From Mya arenaria (lineage: Eukaryota; Mollusca; Bivalvia; Myida; Myidae), in the NCBI RefSeq assembly GCF_026914265.1, contig NC_069132.1, forward strand, positions 68,896,993 through 68,960,992: a DNA stretch of 64,000 nt, given 5' to 3'. The notes below the pieces were generated by a model. It saw nothing but the letters and a program-made list of their open reading frames with translations. It searched no databases and was not told where the DNA came from. Shown in pieces: positions 36,671-48,600 of this stretch. The translations under genes and the position numbers were made by a program. How positions within the stretch are numbered: position 1 is the first letter of the stretch; each line of letters opens with the position of its first letter.

Positions 36671-39600
36671 GTGGGTAAGAATTTAGACATGCCAAAATGG
36701 TTTGAGTTAAGTATAGCAGCTGATGCCATGTTAAAAGTCTACAAGTGGAACAAATGCAGTCAAGGACGCAGGTGGTTTCAGTTCTTAGAATGTCGAATTA
36801 AGCGCTGGGGGCCATGTTTTAACGGTCAAAAATAGTGGCTATTAGCCATATTAACGACGCAGGTGAAAGAATGTTGAATATAGCGCTGAGAGCCATGTTA
36901 ATAAGATTCAGTTTTGAAATAGACACGACGCGGATGGGTTCGGCATAGCTTGGAAGTGTTTGATTGCGAAAATAAGTTAATTTTTGATGAGACACGTAAA
37001 CAGTAGTTTGATGTGTATATCACATCATATTGTATGGACTCCGGAAAAATAATGATAAAACATTCTGTGTTGTTTCCAGGTCTGACGCCGCTGCACCAGG
37101 CGGTTCTGGATGGGAACGAGGCGGCCGTGCTCGTGGCTCACGGGGTGGCGGTCAACAAACTGGACGAGGATTCTTGGACGCCGCTGCACGCCGCATGTGC
37201 AGAGGGACACGCAGATATAGTCAAGTAAGATAACACTGTCCGGAATGCCTTGTCCTAAGATGATCCTGAAAAAAAAAATCGTTTTAATATTAAATTTAGT
37301 TGATCATGATCAAGCCTGACACATGTGGCCCAGGCACATCAGTCTTCCCCAAAAAAAACATATAATACCACATTCTCTCTTAACAGTCTGTGAACGAGCG
37401 CGATCAGGACCCGTGTTTAATAGATAATAAATATTGTAATACAGACCTGATATAAATCGGGTCCATATCCCCCAGGCAAGACTATAAACTAGTACGTTTG
37501 AACTGTAGTTCTTATGTAAGGTCCATGTCCAGTATTATTACGTAAGGATTTGATGTATGAAATATATGGGTAAATTGCTTGGATAATAAGAATGTCTCTC
37601 ACAAATTGGCACCATGGAATTGGATAAGTCCTGTCTGTGTTTCACGTCAGGAAATCGCTGAAAAGCAGAAAACCAAAATCTCTTCAGATCAATTGGCTGT
37701 CTTGCTTTAGGTTTTCTTGGAAAGCTAAACAACCAAGTATAATATGTCGGGCAGACTGACTGATGATTTGTCATAGCACTTAAAAGAATATCCTGATAGA
37801 ACCTTTGACTCAAGCTGTCTCTTGGTATTATCGATGGTGCGGAACAAGTGTTTTTGAACCATGTTGTCTTTTCTAACATTAACATTTCTGGTGTAGTATA
37901 TGTACGTCATGTGACTTTAAAAAATCTACTTTCAATAGGTCTATGAACACGGTCCGTTTTAGCTTATTGTTATAGACGAATGCTAAATAAATCCAACAAA
38001 CATGCTTTACTGACTACTGCATCTTGTTGTTTCAGGACATTTCTTTCACGTATAATGTCTGGTAATTATGATTTATTGTGTTAGTCTAGTGTATTATCAT
38101 GTTATTGTTGGTGCAAATTCCCAAAACAATGTTAATACTGGCCTTTTTGCTCGTCTACTAGTACATCCACTCGTAAATTAGCTGATAAAAGCATGATCAA
38201 AATGCCTTTGTCATTGTGGGGGAACGGACACCGGATATAGTTCAAAAAGTGATAAATCGATAAGTGTTTGATTGTGACACCTGGTAAGTTTTTCTATCAG
38301 TTTTTGTGTTTCATGGTGATATATATCAAAATCGAAGAGTTTCGAATAGCCTCATCCTATGCAATATAGGAATATGATGGAAATGTGTTTCCTCTTTTGC
38401 ATATTAATAGCACAATTCTCGCCGAAAGTTGCATGATCGCTCACAAATGTTCATTAATGTGGTACGATTTCAAATATAAAACAACAAATAGAAAATAAAA
38501 ATAAAAACTGAATTGAGCGATTTCATTGTAATTACAACATCCAGTATTGTGTAATATATCAATACGAAATATTTTGTTGTTACGGAGATATTCATACTTT
38601 TTGATGACCTGATGGATGAAGCAAATACATAACTGAACAGGGGATAGCTATTAAGTGGACTGAGGATAGTAACGATGTATTTAGAATAACGAGTCTGTGG
38701 TAATGATTACGGCTTTTTACGGCAAGCTTGGGGGGAAATTGTTCGATGTTGTCCATATCGAGGGATGAGAGCAAAAAATGTTGTTGTTTTTTATCGGTAT
38801 GTACTTAAAACTGTTTCATTCATATAGATTAGTTAACCCTGATGTGTTTTTCACAAGCATCAACGTTCGAGTTGCAAATATTAAAATATTTGAAATAAGC
38901 CATAATCTGATTTATTGAGGAACACAAAACATATGGCCGTAGATTTTATGTGGTGTTTGCTATACATATATATGGTATTGCTTTGTAAATCAAGTAGGTG
39001 AATCTAGTAGTAAATCTATCAGGTGCCAGATTATATCCTTGTACTCATGAAATCACTGTTTGCAATAACAACATCGGTACTGCATTGTTATTCTGAAAGT
39101 TAAGTAATTGTGTACGTAATTCAACAAGAGTCGAATAGTTGGTAAGGAAGATGATATTAAAGGTTGTTGCCTTGGACCTATCAGCCTCTGGTTAAATGTG
39201 ATACGTCTCGCTACAACTTGCAAACTACTTGGATACTAAATTAGACGTGCGTATGATAAATATTTATTAATTTTTATGAAGACTGGAGTAAACGAAAAAG
39301 TTCCAATTAGACATACATGTATAGTGTACATGTATATAAACAGTGTTACTATCATATTTTGTCCCATTTTACATGCTATCCCCAGTACACAATTCTCAAC
39401 TTTGTAACTATCATCAGTACATAATACGGCTATCTCCAGTACAGTACAGTGAACATTTTAAGGGCATATCTTTAACAGTTTAAATGTTCATTGCCAGTTC
39501 TTACAATAAAATTAGTTTAGCTCATGCTTATAAAATCGTTCGATTTATTATTTATTCGATCTATTTCCTAAAAATAACAATATTTGTCGAAATTCTGTGA

Positions 39601-42600
39601 ATTTTGAGGTGATCATCTCAGATTTGAAGTAACATATTTCATGGCCTGCTAAATCGTAAGCATTATAAAGTACACCATAGGCCAAATTTAGCATTCAGCT
39701 TTTACTTCAAACACTTGTTTCATTTGTGGATACGGTAGATAAGCGTTAACACAGCAAGATCTTACCGCTTGTAAAGAAAAAACAACTGCATATTTGTCTG
39801 TTTACTTATCTTTTTTTGAGCTATATCCGGTGTCCGTTCCCCCAGAGTGTTTGTGCAACGATGAAAAAGCAAACTTTCGGCAATGTTTCGATTTAATTGA
39901 TTGATGTTACCGATGCAAACTGTACAATTATGTATCCTTTGTGAATATACCAGCCTCGCCGTCCTGATAGCTCAGTGGTAGCGCGTTCACTTCGAGTGCG
40001 AAAGGTCGTGGATTCAAACCTCGGCCGCATCAAACCAAAATGAGTTAATATGGTAGCAGTAGTTCCCTTGCCTAGCACCGAAAAAATGCTGTATTTAGTA
40101 CCGGTTCAACCCAGGAAAGTTGTATACCATGTATCGGTGCTTTAACCAAGCGCGTTAAAGAACCGAAAAGTTTGATTGCAAAGAGATAGGGTATCGCACC
40201 CGGACTTTATTGCAATCACTTCTATCTGAATTCACTAATGGCATTTAAACACAATTTCTGACTTGAGGTCAAGCCACAATGCAACCAAAAGCACGGGCAG
40301 ACATTATTAACCCAAAAAAACAAGCAATGCGTCCGCCTCTTAGTTGCAAGTTCCATGTTGAACAGTGGCAGTGAGCTTTCTCTGATGTTTGCAGTGGATT
40401 GACTGGCTTTAGTTACACTTGATTCGGTTTCATTGTGTGCATTTGGGCGGAGAAAAAGTTCCTATCATTCTATGCTCTAAAAACCTTCAAATTCTCATTT
40501 GCAAAGAGTAGTTTCACGGCTAAAATGCGGTCACCATTGCAATTCATACTAGTTAGCTTTGACGAACCAAGTGGCTCAAAGGTATATCCAAACGGTAAGA
40601 CATTAATATAACTTCAGCTCCAAATATATAGCAACAGCTATATTTCATAGCTACATATGTAGTCATAAATGAAGTACAACATCAGTCGTAAAATTACAGC
40701 TGTAGCTATATTTGCTACACCTATCATCTGCCACAGTCTGATGTATATATACTGCTGTAGCTGTATTTTTGGCGACAAAAGAAGAGCTACAGCTGTATTT
40801 TATAGCTGTAGCATCGCAATGAAATACAATTGCAGCTATAATGTACAACTATAGCTATTAACACATATTGAATTTGAAAGGTCACTGTTGTAATATCGTG
40901 ACTTTTGAGCCACAAGGAACGCCATACTTAACACCACGTTTCATTACTTCTTGTACCGTTGTTTCTCTTGTTTGATGTTTGTTTAGCCTTGTTGCTTAAA
41001 CCCGAAGTTTGGATAGCTGGTAGTATTCGGCCCATTTATAATTCCGCAAGATTGTAAAAATTAGAGACCAATAACAATTCTAAGTCATCTTGGAAAATTA
41101 TTCACATCGCTGTTAAATAATAGATTAAATAAATATTTGGAAGAAAATTCTATACTAGAAGAAAATCAAGCTGGTTTTAGAGCAAAATAGGCAACGACAG
41201 ATCATATTTTTGTTTTGTATAAACTTATAGATCTACTACGGGCTAGAAAGAAAAAATATACCGCTGTTTTGTCGATTTTTCCTCTGCATTTGACAATATT
41301 AACAGAGTTTATTTGTGGAGAAAACTACTCCAGTATGGCATACCAGGCAAATCTGATGTATGATATACAATTTGTACAGCGATATCAAATCCTGTGTTTT
41401 CGGTGATAATAACATACTATCACAATTCTTTGAAAGTAAAAAGGGGGTCCCACAAGGAGAAAATTTGTCACCGATAATGTTCGCAATTTTTCTGAATGAT
41501 TTGGCATCCTATCTTCTTAATCGGAACAATACAGGAGTCGAAATAACTGTACGCAACGAACAAAACTTGGTTACCTATCTAAAAATACTCGCCCTACTTT
41601 ACGCTGACGATACAGCGCTACTTAGCGAAACTGAAACAGATTTGCAAAAAATGATTGATGATTTTGATAATTATTGCAGTACATTTGATTTAAAGGTCAA
41701 TATCGATAAAACAAAGGTAGTTGTTTTTGGCACTAATAGGCCGACTCCCTATAATTTCAAAATAGGAGAAAATATAATAGAAACGGTTACTAAATATAAA
41801 TACTTAGGAGAACTTTTTTCAAGCTCTGGAAGATTTCTTAACGCAAAAAAACCCATTTAGTTGAACAGGCCAGAAAGGCAATGCACTTACTATATAAACG
41901 TATTTACAATCTAGATTTACCGACTGATTTACAATTACAATTATTTGACCATACAATATTGCCATTCTAGTATACTCTGCTGAAGTATGGGGCTATGAAA
42001 ACCTAAAAAGTATTGAGCAAGTTCATCTTAGTTTTCTCAGAAAAATAACAAAAACTAAAATGAGCACGCCTGCTTATATGCTGTATGATGAAACTGGACG
42101 ATACTCATTAGAAATTACCATAAAATGTAAAATGATAAAATTCTGGATATCCATTCTTCGAGGTAAACAAACTAAATTAACACATATTTGCTATAAGTCT
42201 ATGCAATATGATAATTCCAGAACTTTTAAATGGACAGATAACATCAAATCAATTTTAGATAATACTGGGTTTTTCAATGTATGGTTAGAACAATCTACAA
42301 ACATAAACGCTAATTTACATTAATGTGTTAAACAAGTCCTTATCGATCAGTTTAAACAAGATTGGCACTCTGTAATGAATAACTCTTATAAAGGCAAAAA
42401 CTACTCACTGTTCAAGGAAACCCTCGAATTAGAAAAATACTTTTTAAATCTTGCTCCTAATTTGAAACTATTTATGAGTAAATTCCGTATGGCGAACCAC
42501 AAATTCCCGATAAAAATAGGAAGATATAATAATGTTGACTACGCAGAAAGATACTGTCATATTTGTAGGTCAGACCATGGTGATGAATACCACTACTTAC

Positions 42601-45600
42601 TAGTTTGCCCATCCTTTTCAAATGTCAGAAGAAAATACCTACCAACCTATTATTTCAATAGGCCAAATACAATTAAATTAATTATACTGAGTTCCCCAAT
42701 ACCGTTTGCAATTTATTTATACGATATGCTTGTTCAAGGCACAGCCTTTGAAATCTGCACTATATTGAATATCCCTTTCATCCCTCATATTTTGTAAAGA
42801 TATTTAAAATAACTGTCTCCCTCTTTTCCATGATAAGACACATATTTCATAGATGTACGACAATATAAAAAACAACATTTTATTTCCGCCACTCGAGACA
42901 AAGTCATCCTTCTTCGTATTAGTATAATTAAGCTTTTATTGATACTGTTGACTAACCTTATTTGTCCTCATGTTGTCATGTATGTATGACCTGAATGTAA
43001 TAAAGATATTTGTTGCTGTTGTTGTTGTTGCTTAAACCTTTAAACAGTGTTTTGGTCTGGGCATCTTGTAACGTTGTGTCTCTTGTTTGATGGTTGTTTA
43101 GCCTTGGTGCTTATACCTTGAAGCAGGGTTTAGGTTTGGGCATCTTGTAACATTGTGCCTCTTGTTTGGTGTTGTTTTCGCCTTAGTGTTGGTACCTTTA
43201 AACATGGTCTTGGTCCGGCCATCTTGTACCGTTGTGTCTCTTGTTTGATGGCTGTTTAGTCTTGGTGCTTATACCTTGAAGCAGCGTTTTGTTCCGGGCA
43301 TCTTGTACCGTTGTGTCTCTTGTTTGATGTTTGTTTAGTCTTGGTGCTTATACCTTGAAGCAGGGTTTTGGTCCGGGCATCTTGTACCGCTGTGTCTCTT
43401 GTTTGATGTTTGTTTAGTCTTGGTGCTTATACCTTGAAGCAGGGTTTAGGTTTGGGCATCTTGTAACGTTGTGTCTCTTGTTTGGTGTTGTTTTCGCCTT
43501 AGTGTTGGTACCTTTAAACATGGTCTTGGCCCGGCCATCTTGTACCCTTGTGCCTCTTGTTTGATGTTTGTTTAGTCTTGTTGCTTATACCTTGAAGCAG
43601 AGTTTTGGTCCGGGCATCTTGTACCGCTGTGTCTCTTGTTTGATGTTTGTTTAGTCTTGGTGCTTATACCTTGAAGCAGGGTTTTGGTCTGGCCATCTTG
43701 TACCGTTGTGTCTCTTGTTTGATGTTTGTTTAGTCTTGGTGCTTATACCTTGAAGCAGGGTTTTGGTCCGGGCATCTTGTAACGTTGTGTCTCTTGTTTG
43801 ATGTTTGTTTAGTCTTGGTGCTTATACCTTGAAGCAGGATTTTTTGTCAAGGCATCTTGTAACGTTGTGTCTCTTGTTTGATGGTTGTTTAGTCTTGGTG
43901 TTTATACCTTTAAACAGGGTTTTGGTCCGGGCATCTTGTAACGTTGTGTCTCTTGTTTGATGTTTGTTTAGTCTTGGTGTTTATACCTTTAAGCAGGGTT
44001 TTGGTCCGGGCATCTTGTAACGTTGTGTCTCTTGTTTGATGGTTGTTTAGTCTTGGTGTTTATACCTTTAAGCAGGGTTTTGGTCCGGGCATCTTGTAAC
44101 GTTGTGTCTCTTGTTTGATGTTTGTTTAGTCTTGGTGCTTATACCTTTAAGTAGGGTTTTGGTCCGGGCATCTTGTAACGTTGTGTCCCTTGTTTGATGG
44201 TTGTTTAGTCTTGGTGTTTATACCTTTAAGCAGGGTTTTGGTCCGGCCATCTTGTAACGTTGTGTCCCTTGTTTGATGGTTGTTTAGTCTTGGTGTTTAT
44301 ACCTTGAAGCAGGGTTTAGGTCTGGCATTTTGTAACGTTGTGGCTTTTGTTTGATGTCTGCTTACCTTGATGTTTGTATTGCATTTCATTCGATTGTGTT
44401 ACTGGTAGTGCCCACAAGACCAAAGAAATTTCTGGTAGACTGAACCTTTTGCAGGAAAAGAGTAACATGATTCAAAATTCTTGCCATACGATTTATTTCA
44501 AAGCAGGGCTTATTGACAAGAAATTTTATCTTTATGTTTTGTTCATGAATAACATGACATTTGAGCTGTACATAAACTTTCCCAAGACGTTCATCTGTTG
44601 TGTCAGCCTTCTATTTATATAATGTTAGCAAGGACACTCACTTAATTCATGAAATATAGGAAGCTCGTGGTCTTTCTTATGAGGCCTACTCATTAAGCGT
44701 TTAAATTTATATTTTGAATTTATTGGAACATTGTCTTTTTTGTAAGATGTTTTTAATAAGACATTTTACAATAGTTGAGTACCAAAGCTATAAAAGCAAC
44801 AAGAACGCTGTATATATATAATTAATAGATTTGAACAGAATTGATGAAAACTTATCATGACAAAGTAATAAGTAATAAGTAGTTTGGAAGATGCTTTATG
44901 CTTAGAAGTTAGACCGGCATGAATAATATTAAGTAAACTTATGTGCTGTTTCAGGTTTCTTCATCTAGGTAGGCTTACCGCAATCGTAACAACTCGGCCA
45001 TCTCCGGCAAGCTTCGAGATAGACCTCGTAAATAGTAGTAAGGATATACGAAAGTGCGATGCGGCTGCCGGCGATTAACACCGTTTTCAATCCGCGTAAA
45101 GAAGGCCCATTGTAACAACAAGGAAATGGATTGTGTTAAATTAAATGTGCTTGTTTAAGAGAAGATATTTATTGTAACCTCAAAAAATGTTCGTTTTATA
45201 AATATTAAGATGTTTTCTTATAGTTGAAGCACTCTATTTTCTCTAGAAAAATCGTGAGCACACAGAAAATGTACTTGACAGTCATTGAAATGATCATACA
45301 GTTCATGGCATGCATGAATCATTACATCGGATTAAATGCATGCATGGACTAAATGTCAACAATTTCTCAACAGTTATAGGAATACCCTATGAAATGTAAG
45401 TTTTAAGTCATACTTTGCCGTGTTATTTTTCACACCATGCCTTGCCATTAAAACAACATTACTATTCTGTAAAATCATTGATTGCATTGTGCAGACTTTT
45501 GTGGATTGGTAGGATGGGTGTGAGCTTGGCACCCAGTCAGCTTTACCAGCTGAAATCTATGCATGCCTTTACTTCAGCATTATTGGGTTTGGGCTGCAGA

Positions 45601-48600
45601 TTTTTTTTTGTGTAAACAGTTCTGTGAGGTTGAGGTGGGGCGGTGACTATCCACGCAGTAAGCTCAATTGTTAGAGTACCAATACAACGTTCATGTGGAT
45701 ATGCACCAGACAATTGTAACCACAGCCTCCCCAGGTCTGGGGAATAGTGGGGACTTTGACTTTCAGTACAGCCAACCCCAGCTAAAATCCCCACCCCACG
45801 GACGATCCAAAGGCAAAATCCCTGCCAAATGCCCCCACACCCCAGGGACTCTAGGTAAGGTCCATTCCCCTTTATATTTTAAGCGAAGATAAAACCACCG
45901 CATTCAACCAGCACTGCAGGGCCACCTGATAGGTAAAAACACGGCCTATTTCCCCTGGTTAACCCCAGTATTCCCCCGGACCTGGGGTGGGGGGGGGGGT
46001 ACAATTGACTGGTGCACTAAGTTGACAAACCTTGTCTTAAAATTGTATTTGTTCAAGGCAGATAATGCTTCACTTTACCTCCTAGGCTGTGGATAAAACC
46101 CACTCATTAGAAGTTTCCTTACACATTATACTTGTCTAAATCTATAATTATTAGTCTCAATATCTTTGAGTGAATTGTTATTTGTTATTAAAAACAACAA
46201 CACCAAATGAGTAACTGATAAGATACTCAACTGATTTATTTTTTTGTAAATAAAAGCCTTAAACAAATATTTAGCCAGGTTACTAAGCTTTTCAGCAATG
46301 TATACCAGACTTTTTTCAATAATACTTAATCTATTTTGAATATAATTAGCCTTTAGATCACTCTTCACCAAATGACTCTTTTATGTCCAACTCCATAAAA
46401 TGCAAACAAGAATAATTACAGTTTGGATCAACATGTCTCTTAATTTTATTTCTAATATTAGTCAAGTAATAACAGAGCCATGTGTATGCAATCCAATGTA
46501 AAACTAATGATAAATTAGGTTTTGCTCCCATTTTTACTTTCATTTCTGTGCCAAGCCCTTTTAAGTGCATTGAGTCTTTTGGGAGACTTCACAATATTTC
46601 TGGCGCTTAATCTCCATATATGGCTTTAAGTTGCCATACAAATTTAAGTCTTCATTACAAAATATACTGTATGTCTCCACTTTAACCATAAACACACAAT
46701 GAGAGGACTATTTAAAGCATTACCATGTGTCAGAATTATAGATCTTTCTTTACATTTTATTTGTCTAATTGTATTACCGGTCTCTTTAGCAATATCCTTG
46801 TGCCTCTTTGAGTACTTGGCTTGACAGTTTGGTTTTTAATACATTGTTTTGAATGTTTTATTTGTACACAACAATGATGATGATGACACTATGCTATGCA
46901 AAAACCTCAACACATTTTCTTCAAACAAAAAAGGACAGTCATTCAGAATAACTTTTATTACATCATTTGAGAAAATAAACTCATACAATCAACGAAATAA
47001 ACATGCATCTGTAAAATCACAAGTCATGTTATGTGTTCGTTAAATTCAACTTAATAAAGAAAATAAATATTGGTTGCAGTAAGCAATGCGCATCACTTCT
47101 AATAAACATTCCAACAGACTGAAAAATAAGTCAACACAAATGGAAAAACTGTTTGCGAGTCAGCTAGTATCTTATTTTATGCCTTATCAGATTGCTATGC
47201 AAGCTGGAAGCTTAGAAAATCACTCTTATGTCTGTTGCCTAAGAAGAAACAAGTATGGACATCCTTTTCCTGAGGTCAAGAGAAAGTATCTTGGAGGTCT
47301 TGAACTCACAACCTTGAATTTGGGGCTCTAGACCACTTTCACCTTTTCACATTTTAAAGAGCCCAGTTTACAATATGGCATTTGCAAGGATGTGCCCTAT
47401 TAACAGATTTTCTGAAGTCTTAAAAATTGAACTGAACAAAATAGTTCTCCTTTATTTGGTCTGCCGATGCCATCTGTTTCTGTTTTTGTAGATATCTTCC
47501 CTCCATAATATAGGAAAACCACTTAAAGCGTATATAAATTCTTTACCATTTTACCCTTTTAAAATATATGTTCGGATTTATTTAATAATCACGGACCAAC
47601 AGATGACTTTTATCTTCAACTTCACATCGGTATGTAAGTCATCAAATATTTGAGACGACAAGATGTTCCACTGAACGCTTTGTTTCCATCTTGCACTCAT
47701 TTTTCCAAGGAAGGCGTTGCAGTTGTGTTAAGATGATTGCCATGTATTGCAGGTCAATCCTCATACAATGGCATTTTTGATTACATTCGGATTCCAGTGC
47801 CTGAAAGAGAAAACAGAAAATAAGAAAAACAATAATAGGAATTATATTTTCAGATCAATTATTTTAAAAGCCTGTACAACAACAGAAAAGTATTCACAAA
47901 ACATTAAGTGCAACACCAATTTAAAGCTGCATCCTCACAGTTTTACTGTTCTGACACCTTTTTTATTTTTGTCTTTAAACGAGCCAATTGGCAATTATTG
48001 TGCAAATGTATGGAAACCAGTGATATTAGACTGCTGACATAATATCAGATCACAGTCTTTCATATACAAGTTTGAAAATTTGGTAAAAATTCCTCCAACT
48101 AGTCATATAAGGTCACACATAATAGAACAGATTTCAATTGTTTGGAAAATATTTATTTGCTATTGCTTTAAGCCATATAATTAATTATATGTGTAATTTT
48201 AATTTAATTACTCCTTTGGGCTTTTGAAGAATGACCAAGAAGAACTGACAATCTGTGAGAGAGCAGCTTTTAGCTCTGGACTACTGGTTAATTGAAAAAT
48301 ATGAAATGAAATTGTTTTCATGTTTAAATTCATCTACAATGTTGATATTTTAATACTGTCAATCCTTGTTGGTTAATTGTACAAACATGCAGGTACTTTT
48401 GGGCTTAAACCAATAGGATACTTGACTGTTAAATTATTGTCCGAATTTCGAAAATAGCACAACTATTACCTCATCTGCCTTTTTTCATTAGAACAAGCCG
48501 GGAATCAGAGTCAGCTGCACCCCTGGTACCATACTCTTCCCTGAAAATGACAATAAGATTAAAATTTAAATGTCTGCATTTCATTGGCACAGTAAAAATG

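Larger units (their letters stand above)
41003..43026 (+). mobile_element. 5'-truncated LINE (I/Jockey/CR1-type) in the minisatellite of copy 5
   Basis: A 12-bp target duplication, gttgcttaaacc, flanks it (40991-41002, 43027-43038). The endonuclease domain is missing. It begins near reverse transcriptase motif 1 (RPITILSHLGKLF at about 41070) and keeps KGVPQGENLSPIMF, YADDT (41600-41614) and a late CHIC...H...C cysteine motif (about 42556-42610). Frameshifts and stops separate at least four open segments, so it is dead. The 3' tail is a ttg/ctg-rich repeat after aataaag. The clade is not certain from fragments. Confidence 0.85.

Noticed and set aside
43027-44360. Possible CRISPR-like array
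   Set aside because: The 79-bp units are contiguous with no unique spacers, and the context is a eukaryotic intron: a minisatellite.
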